64,000 nt of DNA from Micromonospora_G sp040676775. GTDB taxonomy: Bacteria > Actinomycetota > Actinomycetes > Mycobacteriales > Micromonosporaceae. Of this stretch, positions 50,967 through 58,522 are shown piece by piece. Under the pieces are notes generated by a model that saw nothing but the letters and a program-made list of their open reading frames with translations, was not told the origin of the DNA and ran no database searches. Position numbers and translations under genes: made by a program. Location of the stretch: assembly GCF_040676775.1 (NCBI RefSeq), contig NZ_JBFAPP010000018.1, forward strand, positions 106,046 to 170,045, read 5' to 3'. How positions within the stretch are numbered: position 1 is the stretch's first letter; each line of letters starts with the position of its first letter.

Positions 50967-52471
50967 CGCGGGTGGGGCGGGGCCGGGTGCGTGCGCTGGC
51001 CGCCGCCGTACTCGCCGCGGTGGTGCTGGTCGGCGCGGGCTGCACCTCCGACGGCGAGCAGGCGCCACCGCCGGCACCGCCGGGCAACGGCTCCCCCTCC
51101 GGTACGCCGGCACCCGGCGACACCGGGCCGGGCCGACCCGTCGGCGGGGTGAGCAACCCGTTCGGCGCCCACTGGGACTGGTCCCGGTACGACCAGTTCG
51201 CGCCGTACCTGGCGAAGATCGGCGGCTCGGCCACCTACGAGGAACTGACCTGGTGCGAGATCGAGCGGACCTCGGGGCAGCTCGACTGGGCCGAACTGGA
51301 CCGGATCGCCACCCGCAGTCGTGACCTCGGCATCAAGCTGCACCTGAAGATCCGTACCGGGGTGTGCTGGGCGACCGGGGGCACCGCGGCGTACACCCGG
51401 GGAGCGGCGAACAAGACCGAGTCGGCGATGCCGACCGACCTGGCCGCGTACCAGCGGTTCGTCGGCGCGGTGGTGGCGCGCTACGCCCCGTACGGCGTGC
51501 GCGAGTACGCGATCGAGAACGAGGTCAACGCGCCGAGCTACTGGGCCGGCAGTCCCGAGGACTACGTACGCCTGGTGAAGGCCGCCGCCGAGACGATCCG
51601 CGCGACCGATCCGCAGGCACTGGTGGTCGACTCCGGCATCAGCAGCGTCGCGTACGGCATGGGCGTCGCCGACCGGTTGCTCAAGGCCGGGCGGGTGCCC
51701 GACGCGGTCGCCGCCTACCAGGCGTACTTCCAGCGGCGGGTCGGCACGCGGGGCCAGCAGATCCCGGCGGTGACCGGGGAGGCGGCGCTACGCAAGGCGC
51801 TCGGCACCGACACCAACACCCGCAGCCTGCGGTTCCTGGCCGCGACCGAGACCCTGCTCGCGGACCGTACGGTCGACGTCCGGCAGTTGCACTTCTACGA
51901 GCACTTCGACGGGGTGCCGCCGCTGCTGGACTACCTGCGCGCGCAGACTCCCGCCGGGATGCCGATCCAGGCGTGGGAGGTCGGCCAGTTCTGGCGCGAC
52001 GGCGACGGTGATCCGGCCAGCCGGGCCGCCGAGATGGTCAAGACGGTCACCCTGCTGGTCGCCGGTGGCATCGGCGAGATCGCCTGGCTGCCGTTGGCCT
52101 ACAACCCGAACAACGCCGCCGGCAGCGAGGTGCGGTACGGGCTGCTCGACCCGAACGGCACCGAACGCGAGGCGGGCGCGATGATGGCGAGCCTGGCCGA
52201 GGCGGCCCGGGACGCGACGGTCACCCCGTTGCCCGCCTCCGCGGCCGGCAAGCTCGACGGGGTCGCCTTCGTCCGGGGCGGCGCCAGCACGCTGGTGCTC
52301 TGGTCCGCGTCCGGTACGCCGGTCACGGTGCCGGCCGCACCCGGTGGGCAGAGCGGCGCGGTAGGCGCACCGCTGCGGGCGGCCGGCGGTGCCGGCACCA
52401 CGATCGGCGCCACTCCGCTGCTGCTCCGCGCCGACCAGCCGGTGGACCGGATCCTCGCCGGCCTGCGCTGA
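50963..52471 (+). CDS. lipoprotein with GH-A-like (beta/alpha)8 glycosidase domain
   Basis: 502 aa. Lipobox VGAGC (Cys27), Pro/Gly linker to about residue 62, then a TIM-barrel domain: GAHWDWSRYDQFAPYLAKIG, LTWCEIERTSGQLDWAELD, and YAIENEVNAPSYW with Glu187 at the acid/base position and Glu339 in IQAWEVGQFW as possible nucleophile. This matches clan GH-A (GH39/GH42/GH5-like) but no family is certain. Anchored outside, it may trim or release the polysaccharide made here. Coupled to ST4 by ATGA. The C-terminus (from about 430) is a small beta domain. Confidence 0.65.
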   Translation: MTRVGRGRVRALAAAVLAAVVLVGAGCTSDGEQAPPPAPPGNGSPSGTPAPGDTGPGRPVGGVSNPFGAHWDWSRYDQFAPYLAKIGGSATYEELTWCEIERTSGQLDWAELDRIATRSRDLGIKLHLKIRTGVCWATGGTAAYTRGAANKTESAMPTDLAAYQRFVGAVVARYAPYGVREYAIENEVNAPSYWAGSPEDYVRLVKAAAETIRATDPQALVVDSGISSVAYGMGVADRLLKAGRVPDAVAAYQAYFQRRVGTRGQQIPAVTGEAALRKALGTDTNTRSLRFLAATETLLADRTVDVRQLHFYEHFDGVPPLLDYLRAQTPAGMPIQAWEVGQFWRDGDGDPASRAAEMVKTVTLLVAGGIGEIAWLPLAYNPNNAAGSEVRYGLLDPNGTEREAGAMMASLAEAARDATVTPLPASAAGKLDGVAFVRGGASTLVLWSASGTPVTVPAAPGGQSGAVGAPLRAAGGAGTTIGATPLLLRADQPVDRILAGLR

Positions 52472-52526
52472 ACGTACCGAGGATCATCGGTCCGGGCCGG
52501 CGGCATCAGCGCTAGCCGGAACCGAC

Positions 52527-52561
52527 CGTGCCCCGGGACCATGAAGCGGTCCCGGGGCACG
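52527..52561. terminator. bidirectional hairpin between convergent operons
   Basis: Perfect 14-bp stem CGTGCCCCGGGACC / GGTCCCGGGGCACG with a 7-base loop, between the GH-like gene stop (52471) and the secreted-protein gene stop (52591). Confidence 0.75.
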
Positions 52562-52590
52562 ACCCCCGCTCTACGGATCCTGGAACTGGG

Positions 52591-53040
52591 TTACTTGACT
52601 ATCTCGATCTTGCGCTCGTCGTACACGCTCTTGCAGCCGGTCTGGTCGCAGACGTCGAGCCGGGCCGATCCGAACGCGACACCCTTGCGGTAGGGCTTCA
52701 GGTCCGGGGTCACCGCCACGTTGATCTTCTGCTGGTCGCCGGTGCACTCCGGAACGGTGAAGACCTTCTCGCCCTTCGCGATGCCGTTACCCACCGCCTG
52801 GGTGACCTCCACCACCAGGTAGGCACTCCCACCGGGCGTGCAGGCGACCTTGACCGGCGCGAACACCACCGCGCCGTTCGCGTCGAGCCGGGCCTTCGCG
52901 CCGAGGCTCACGACCGCCACCGAGGGCGACTCCGACTGCACGCTGACCGCCGCGCCGGCCGGCAGGGCGAACGCGATCACGCCGCCTACCGCGATGGCCA
53001 CCAGGGCGAGCGCTGACGCCCGGAAGCGGGACATCTTCAT
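52591..53040 (-). CDS. secreted 149-aa protein of unknown function
   Basis: Signal peptide MKMSRFRASALALVAIA cut near PAGAA, then about 115 residues, beta-rich, with four cysteines in two pairs (VACTPGG, PECTGD; DVCDQTGC). ATG 53040 follows GGAGAAGG and overlaps the stop of the polymerase-like gene by 4 bases. Its place in this operon suggests a cell-surface role in the polysaccharide pathway. I do not recognise the family. Confidence 0.65.
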   Translation of the reverse strand: MKMSRFRASALALVAIAVGGVIAFALPAGAAVSVQSESPSVAVVSLGAKARLDANGAVVFAPVKVACTPGGSAYLVVEVTQAVGNGIAKGEKVFTVPECTGDQQKINVAVTPDLKPYRKGVAFGSARLDVCDQTGCKSVYDERKIEIVK

Positions 53041-54584
53041 GCCTTCTCCTCTACTACGGTTGAACTGGGATGGATCTCCCCGGTGGCCGGTGCGGCAAGC
53101 CCGACGAGCAGTGCGCCGACGAGCGGCAGAACCGCGATGTGCCACAGGAAGTCGAAACCGCTGTGCACGGCGAACGCCGTGAGTGCGGCAAATACACCGG
53201 CCCTGATCCCGGCCCGGTGTTGGTCCGCACCGCCCCGGCGGACGGCCAACGCCATCGCCGCGAACAGTGCCAGTAACGCGAGCGCGCCGACCACGCCGAG
53301 GTCGACGAGAAGCTGCAAATACTCGTTGTGCGCGTAGAGCGCGAGCGCGCCGTTCCCGTTGGGCGTCACCCAGAGGAAGCGGGCCTGACCCAGCCCGGTG
53401 CCGATCCACGGGTTGGCCGCGACGAGGTCGAACGCGGCCGTCGCCGCACCGCTGCGGCCGGGCGAGTTGAAGTTGCCCCGGCTCGCCAGCACCGCCCGCA
53501 GGTGCTCGGAGTCCCACTGACTCAGCAGGGTGAGCCCACCGGCCAGCAGGGCCACCATCATCGCGACCACCCGTACCCGGACCGGCAGCAGGACCGAGCC
53601 GAGCACGACAAGGGCTCCGGCGACCAGCCCGAACATCGCGAGCGCGGGTTGTGGTTGACCGGCGGCCGGAGTCGACGGTACGAGCGTGACGACGGCGATC
53701 CCCGCGCCCAGGATCAGCGGACCCGCCCGGGAGATGGTCAGCCACGGGCCGGCGGCGATGGCGAGCACCACCAACCCGGCAGCCAACGCGATCAACCCGG
53801 CCCGGCTCAGCGCCGCCCCCGTACCGACCAGCAGCAGGTACGCCGCCCCGGCGCGAACCAGCGACCCGGCGATCCCGCGCCCGCGCTCGGCGACCAGGAC
53901 CTGCTGGTTGCCGGTGGCGGACCAGACCCTGGCGGCCTGGGATCGGGCGCCCGGTTCGCGCCCCGCGTGTGCCGCCGCAACGCCACCGTCCGGTCGGGCG
54001 AGCAGCATTGCGATCGCGAGCAGGGCGAGCGGGGCGAGCAACGCCGCGGCGGCGTTGGGGTAGGTGAGTGTGGACGCGCCCCGCCACAGTCGGCCCTCGA
54101 CCAGCACGGCGAACCGGGGCACCCGGTAGGCCACCCCGATCCAGGCGGTCACCGCGACCAGCACCCCGAGGCCGATCAGGGCCTCGACGCACCGCTCGCG
54201 CTCGACCAGGGTGGTACGCGTCAGGATCAGCACCACCGCGGCGACTGCGCCGAGCGTGGCGACCGCCCCGAGCGCCACCGGGTACGCGTCGGCGAGAACC
54301 GCCCGTACCAGGATCCAGCCGGCCAGGGCGGCGCAGGCGGCCACCACCGGCCAGGCGTCACGGCGTACCCGGGGCCGGAGCCAGAGCGCGGCGACCAGCG
54401 CGACCGCCACCAGTACGGTGACCAGCCCTCGCCCGGCCGGGTAGTAGCCGCCCTGGGCGACCACACCGGCGGAGAGCGCCGCGATCAGTACGACAACATG
54501 TGCGGGCAGCGTGGAGCCGCCGGTTTCCGTGGCCGGGTCGGCGCTGGGTGCAGCGTCCAGCCCGGATCGCGCAGAAGTACGCAT
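53037..54584 (-). CDS. O-antigen ligase / Wzy-like polymerase (copy 1)
   Basis: 515 aa with about 12 membrane spans and one long extracytoplasmic loop. The Wzy_C motif is present: TGLGQARF, then LALYAHNEYLQLLVDLGVVG. These proteins join lipid-linked repeat units into polymer or attach them to an acceptor. ATGA couples it to the small secreted protein that follows. The 310-base gap upstream ends at a long palindrome (54828-54890). Confidence 0.85.
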   Translation of the reverse strand: MRTSARSGLDAAPSADPATETGGSTLPAHVVVLIAALSAGVVAQGGYYPAGRGLVTVLVAVALVAALWLRPRVRRDAWPVVAACAALAGWILVRAVLADAYPVALGAVATLGAVAAVVLILTRTTLVERERCVEALIGLGVLVAVTAWIGVAYRVPRFAVLVEGRLWRGASTLTYPNAAAALLAPLALLAIAMLLARPDGGVAAAHAGREPGARSQAARVWSATGNQQVLVAERGRGIAGSLVRAGAAYLLLVGTGAALSRAGLIALAAGLVVLAIAAGPWLTISRAGPLILGAGIAVVTLVPSTPAAGQPQPALAMFGLVAGALVVLGSVLLPVRVRVVAMMVALLAGGLTLLSQWDSEHLRAVLASRGNFNSPGRSGAATAAFDLVAANPWIGTGLGQARFLWVTPNGNGALALYAHNEYLQLLVDLGVVGALALLALFAAMALAVRRGGADQHRAGIRAGVFAALTAFAVHSGFDFLWHIAVLPLVGALLVGLAAPATGEIHPSSTVVEEKA

Positions 54585-54894
54585 CTGTCCCCCGTGGACT
54601 TCCGTCGCGTTTCTGTGACCCAGTAATGATCATAAAGAGGTCGGTGACCGCCGCCACCCCCGTCGAGCCGGTGGCGGCGGCACTCCCCCCGTCAGTGACC
54701 GCGTCCAGCTCGGAGCTTCACCCCCGCACCACGCCCACGGTGATAGCACGCCCTAACCGCCCCCCAGGTTGCACCCCACCCCTGCAACAAACCCGACACC
54801 CCGCCCCACCCCCACCCCACCCCACGCCGTTGATCATGAAGTTAGCGCGCCTCCGAGGGCTTCCAGAGGTCGCTAACTTCATGATCAACGAATG
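54585..54894. other. 310-base intergenic region, C-rich, ending in a long hairpin
   Basis: The left part should carry the promoter of the polymerase-like gene. The middle (about 54733-54827) is very C-rich on this strand and holds a small hairpin GTTGCA / TGCAAC (54768-54788). The right end is the 20-bp inverted repeat described separately. No coding frame is credible. Confidence 0.5.
54828..54890. repeat. 20-bp perfect inverted repeat with 23-base loop
   Basis: Arms CGTTGATCATGAAGTTAGCG (54828-54847) and its exact complement (54871-54890). A second smaller stem, CCTC / GAGG (54850-54853 and 54866-54869), sits inside the loop. It begins 4 bases past the stop of the sulfotransferase at 54895 and would terminate that operon, but the arms are far less GC-rich than the surroundings, unlike the other terminators here. 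This suggests a dispersed repeat family. Confidence 0.85.
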
Positions 54895-55752
54895 TCAGTG
54901 GGTGGGCCAGGGGGGTGGGGTGGTTTCGAGGAGGGTTGATAGGTGGGTGTTGTGGGGGGCGAAGTAGCGGGTCAGGCGGGTGGTTAGGGCGGGGGTCAGC
55001 TCGGTGGGGCCGGAGTCGACGCGGCGGGTGTGGCGGGTGAAGGTGTCCGGGGTGAAGGGCGGCAGGTCGAGGAAGCGCAGGATCTCGGCGTACGTGCCGG
55101 CCGGGTCGGTGTGCAGGTCCTCGGTGTAGGCGACGTGGATCCGCTCCCGGGGGATGTGCGCGTACCAGCGTTCGAGTTGCTCCGCGTAGCGTCCACGGGC
55201 GACGTACGAGTGGTTGCGCAGCGCCCGGTGGGCGGTACGGGTGTCCGGGCCGTCGCGCAGTGCCAGCGCCAGCCGCTCCTCCTCCGCGTCGAGTGCGTCC
55301 GCGAACGGAAGCGGCTCCGCGCCGTACGAGCGGGTGTGCAGGTAGTGCGAGTACGCGCGCTGCACCGGGTCGCGCAACAGGGCGACAAAACGCGCCTCGG
55401 GCAGGTCCGCCGCGATCCGGGCCGGCACGCTCGGGTGGAACAGGTAGTACGGGCTCGCCTCGAAGCTCCGCTCACCTGGCGCGAGGGTCGGGAAGTGGCC
55501 CCGGTACCAGCGCAGCCCTCGACCGTGGTGCAGGCTGAAGAACTGCAGCTCCTTGCCGGTGGCGCCGCGTACGAGCGGATGGGCGGCGAGGTAGTGGTAG
55601 AGCGACGTGGTGCCGCAACGTTGACCACCGATGACCAGGAAATCCGGCAGCGGCCCCGAGGGTCCCGGACGGCTGGCCCGTCCCCACGCCCGCGCCGCCC
55701 GCACTCCGCGCCGCAACCGGTCGGTCACCAGCCGCCGGCCGACCCCGGTCAC
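54895..55752 (-). CDS. sulfotransferase (ST5)
   Basis: 285 aa. FLVIGGQRCGTTSLYHYLAA is the PAPS loop and FVALLRDPVQRAYSHYLHTR the 3'-phosphate site, with the heparan/chondroitin-type features GKELQFFSLHHGRGLRWYRG and SPYYLFHPSVPARIA. This is the clearest carbohydrate sulfotransferase of the five. GTG 55752 is inferred from the domain start; no strong ribosome site. Last gene of the operon polymerase 2, Wzz, flippase, ST5. The start lies in a 41-bp direct duplication shared with the end of the flippase gene. Confidence 0.85.
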   Translation of the reverse strand: MTGVGRRLVTDRLRRGVRAARAWGRASRPGPSGPLPDFLVIGGQRCGTTSLYHYLAAHPLVRGATGKELQFFSLHHGRGLRWYRGHFPTLAPGERSFEASPYYLFHPSVPARIAADLPEARFVALLRDPVQRAYSHYLHTRSYGAEPLPFADALDAEEERLALALRDGPDTRTAHRALRNHSYVARGRYAEQLERWYAHIPRERIHVAYTEDLHTDPAGTYAEILRFLDLPPFTPDTFTRHTRRVDSGPTELTPALTTRLTRYFAPHNTHLSTLLETTPPPWPTH

Positions 55753-55821
55753 GACCGCACCCCGACCGGTCCCGCCACGCCGACCCCGGTCACGACCCGA
55801 CCCCGGCCGGTTCGGTCGCCC
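55740..55821. repeat. 41-bp direct duplication at the flippase/ST5 junction
   Basis: CGACCCCGGTCACGACC occurs at 55740-55756 and 55781-55797. Beyond this exact 17-base match the next 14 bases differ at 3 positions, giving 28 of 31 matches over the duplicated part. Copy 1 contains the GTG start of ST5; copy 2 contains the TGA stop of the flippase. Confidence 0.7.
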
Positions 55822-57442
55822 CGGCCCGACCGGCACCCGGACCCCCAGTGTCCGGGCCACCGGCATCCGGGCCACCGGCATTAGGGCCACCGCGATCCGG
55901 GCCGCCGGCACCGGCGGCACGGCGGCCGCCTCGACGGGTCACCGCGCGCAGCACCATCACGTCCTCCCGACTGAGCCCGAGGGCGAGCACCGCCCCCAGG
56001 TAGACCAGCGCGATCACGGCCAGCCCGACCGCGAGTTCGGCGCCCCAGCCGGGCACCAGCCACCGGGCGCCGAAGCCGGCGCCCAGGGCGAGCACCGCCG
56101 CGGCCAGGCCCTTGAGCATGCCGACGGTGACCGGCACCGCGTGCACCAGCACCCGTACCTGCCAGACCCGGGCGATGTTCACCGCGGCCAGCGACACCGC
56201 CCAGGCGACCGCCGCGCCGAGGATGCCGTACGCCGGGATCAGCCAGAGGTTGAGCAGGATGTTGAGCACCAGCGCGGCGAGGTTGTCGACCATGTTGACC
56301 GACACCCGGCCGGACATGTTCAGCAGCGTCCCGCACGGGCCGGTCGCCGCGTTGACGAGCTGACCGAGCGCCAGGGCGATGGTCACCGCCGCGCCACCGG
56401 CCAGCGCGGACCCGTTGACCAGGTGCAGCAACTGTTCCGGCAGGACCAGCAGCGCCACGAACGCCGGCAGCGACAGGCGTACGACCCAGCCGGTGGCGAC
56501 CGCGTAGATCCGGCGTACCTCGTCCATCCGGCCCTGGTGGTAGAGGTGCGCCAGGTACGGGCCGAACGACGCGTTGATCGGCGCGAGCACGAACACCGCC
56601 ACCGTGACCAGCCGCGTCGCCACGTGGTACGCGCCGATGTCGTCGTTGCCGTAGAAACCGAGCAGCAGCGTGTCCACCCAGATCAGCCCGGTGGAGGAGA
56701 GCGACGACACCCAGCTCACGGTGGAGAAGCGGAACAGCTCGGTGGGCCGGTACGCGGGTCGCGCGGCCGCCACCCGGCGCAACATCCGGGCCAGCGCCAC
56801 GAGGGCGAACCCGGCCGCGCTCCAACTCGCCAGCACCACCGCCCAGAACGCCCCGGTCAGCCCGGCGCCGACCACCAGCGCCAGCACGGTGAGCAGCAGC
56901 CGGGCGGCCGGCTCGTAGACCTGACCGATCAGCGCGTACGCCCGCTGGGTGCGCCAGCCTCGGGTGGCGGCGAGCGCCGCCTCGCAGACGGTGGCGGCCG
57001 GCAGGGTCAGCGCGGCCAGCCGTAACCCGGTGGTGAGCTGCGGATCGTTGAGCGCCTGCGCCAGCCATGGTGCGCCGAGCGCGAGCCCGACCGCGATCAG
57101 GCTGGACGCCGCGGCCGAGATGCCGACACCGAGCCGGATGGTGCCCCGGATCGCGGCCGGGTCGTCGTCGGCGAGGTGCACCGCGACGAACCGGGTCAGC
57201 CCGGCCCGGAACCCGGAGAGCGAGAGCAGTCCGAGCAGCGACAGCACCGCGTAGACCTGGGCGTACCGGCCAACCTCCCGCAGGCCGAGCACCCGGGCCA
57301 GCAGCAGCATGATGAGGAACAGCGCCGCCTGGCTCAGTATCGCCCCGGCCAGGTTCAGCACTCCGCCGCGGGCCATTCCGCGTACCTGTTGGTCGCCGGA
57401 CTCCGACTCGGCCGGCGGCCGGCCGGTCAGCTCGCCGCTCAC
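55790..57442 (-). CDS. polysaccharide flippase (Wzx/MOP family)
   Basis: 550 aa with 12-14 membrane spans. GGVLNLAGAILSQAALFLI at the N-terminus, GYRVGLTRFVAVHLADD-like region and SGRVSVNMVDNLAALVLNI are typical of Wzx/MurJ-type lipid-oligosaccharide exporters. It would move lipid-linked repeat units across the membrane. GTG 57442 is 22 bases past the Wzz stop. The cytoplasmic tail ends in a 5-residue repeat GGPDx (five units, 55832-55906). Confidence 0.85.
   Translation of the reverse strand: MSGELTGRPPAESESGDQQVRGMARGGVLNLAGAILSQAALFLIMLLLARVLGLREVGRYAQVYAVLSLLGLLSLSGFRAGLTRFVAVHLADDDPAAIRGTIRLGVGISAAASSLIAVGLALGAPWLAQALNDPQLTTGLRLAALTLPAATVCEAALAATRGWRTQRAYALIGQVYEPAARLLLTVLALVVGAGLTGAFWAVVLASWSAAGFALVALARMLRRVAAARPAYRPTELFRFSTVSWVSSLSSTGLIWVDTLLLGFYGNDDIGAYHVATRLVTVAVFVLAPINASFGPYLAHLYHQGRMDEVRRIYAVATGWVVRLSLPAFVALLVLPEQLLHLVNGSALAGGAAVTIALALGQLVNAATGPCGTLLNMSGRVSVNMVDNLAALVLNILLNLWLIPAYGILGAAVAWAVSLAAVNIARVWQVRVLVHAVPVTVGMLKGLAAAVLALGAGFGARWLVPGWGAELAVGLAVIALVYLGAVLALGLSREDVMVLRAVTRRGGRRAAGAGGPDRGGPNAGGPDAGGPDTGGPGAGRAGATEPAGVGS
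55832..55906. repeat. 15-bp in-frame tandem repeat in flippase tail
   Basis: Five units of 15 bp encode GGPDR, GGPNA, GGPDA, GGPDT and GGPGA. The frame is kept. The segment is Gly/Pro-rich and probably disordered. Confidence 0.8.
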
Positions 57443-57464
57443 CCGGCGGTCCGGTCCCGACCGG

Positions 57465-58517
57465 TCACGACCGGACCGAGGTGGCAGTGTCGACCGGGGC
57501 CGGCACCGGCGGGGCCGACGGCGCGTCGACCGTCGCGCCGATGGCCGCCGGGGCGGGGGTCGGCCGGGCCGTCGGGCGCAGCGCGGCCCGACCCCGTGAC
57601 AGCAGTTCGAGTACGCCCACCAGCAGCACCCCCAGCAGCACCCCGGCACCGGCCACCGGCAGTGCGGTACGGATCAGCTCGCTGATCCGGCTCACCGCGT
57701 GCACCTGCCCGATGCTGGTCACCTGGGCCGGGTCGGCGGCCTGGGTCTGCGCCCGAGCCGCCTGCAACCCCTGCCTGGCCTGGGACAGCGCACCGGTCGC
57801 GGCGTCCCGCTGGGCGAGCAGCGCCTGGTAGTCGGGCAGCTTCGGCCCCAGCTCGTCGAGCTTCTTCTGCGCGGCGCTGATCGCACTGGCCGCCGCGTCC
57901 GCGCCCCGGCTGTTGCCGACCGCCTGCATGGACAGCTGTTGCTGCCGCAGGCTGGTCAGCTCGCTCAGGGTGGCCTGGTAGATCCGGTCGGGCTGGGAGA
58001 CCTTGTTCAGCTTCTCCCAGTCGCCGATCGCCTTGGTCGCCGCGGTCACGTCCGCGTTGGCCGCCTCGACCTCCCCGGTGGCGATGCCGACCTGGGAGGA
58101 GAAGAGGAACGCCAGCGCGCGGGTGGTGGTCGCGGTGAGCACCGGTGCCACGTTCGCCCGCTTGGCCGCGGCGTACCGGACTTCGAGTTGGCTGCTCGCA
58201 CCGACCTGGGTGACGGTCAGCCCGTCGCGCAGCCGCTCCGGTGCCACCCCGGTGTCGGCGGCCACGTCGGCGAGTACGCGGGGCGAGGTGACCGCCGCAC
58301 CGAACGCCGCCACGAACTGGTTGGCCGCCTGGGTGCCGCTGTACTGCGTACCGGCGGCACCGCCGACCAGGGCCGGCGCGGCCACGTACGCGGTGCCGCT
58401 GTACTGCTGGGGTGCGAGCAGCACGATGCCGGCCGCCGCGCCGGTGGCGAGCACCGGCACTCCCACGAGTACCCAGAGCCGCCGCCGGGCGACCCGCAGG
58501 TAGTCGACGATCTCCAC
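57465..58517 (-). CDS. Wzz-like chain-length / capsular export protein
   Basis: 350 aa. N-terminal YLRVARRRLWVLVGVPVLA with one membrane span, a long mostly helical periplasmic part with a coiled coil (KKLDELGPKLPDYQALLAQRD), and a second span near 280 (VAGAGVLLGVLLVGVLELL), the Wzz/polysaccharide co-polymerase arrangement. No attached kinase domain. It sets polymer length with a Wzy-type polymerase; gene position between polymerase 2 and flippase supports this. Confidence 0.85.
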   Translation of the reverse strand: MEIVDYLRVARRRLWVLVGVPVLATGAAAGIVLLAPQQYSGTAYVAAPALVGGAAGTQYSGTQAANQFVAAFGAAVTSPRVLADVAADTGVAPERLRDGLTVTQVGASSQLEVRYAAAKRANVAPVLTATTTRALAFLFSSQVGIATGEVEAANADVTAATKAIGDWEKLNKVSQPDRIYQATLSELTSLRQQQLSMQAVGNSRGADAAASAISAAQKKLDELGPKLPDYQALLAQRDAATGALSQARQGLQAARAQTQAADPAQVTSIGQVHAVSRISELIRTALPVAGAGVLLGVLLVGVLELLSRGRAALRPTARPTPAPAAIGATVDAPSAPPVPAPVDTATSVRS

Positions 58518-58522
58518 GCTTG

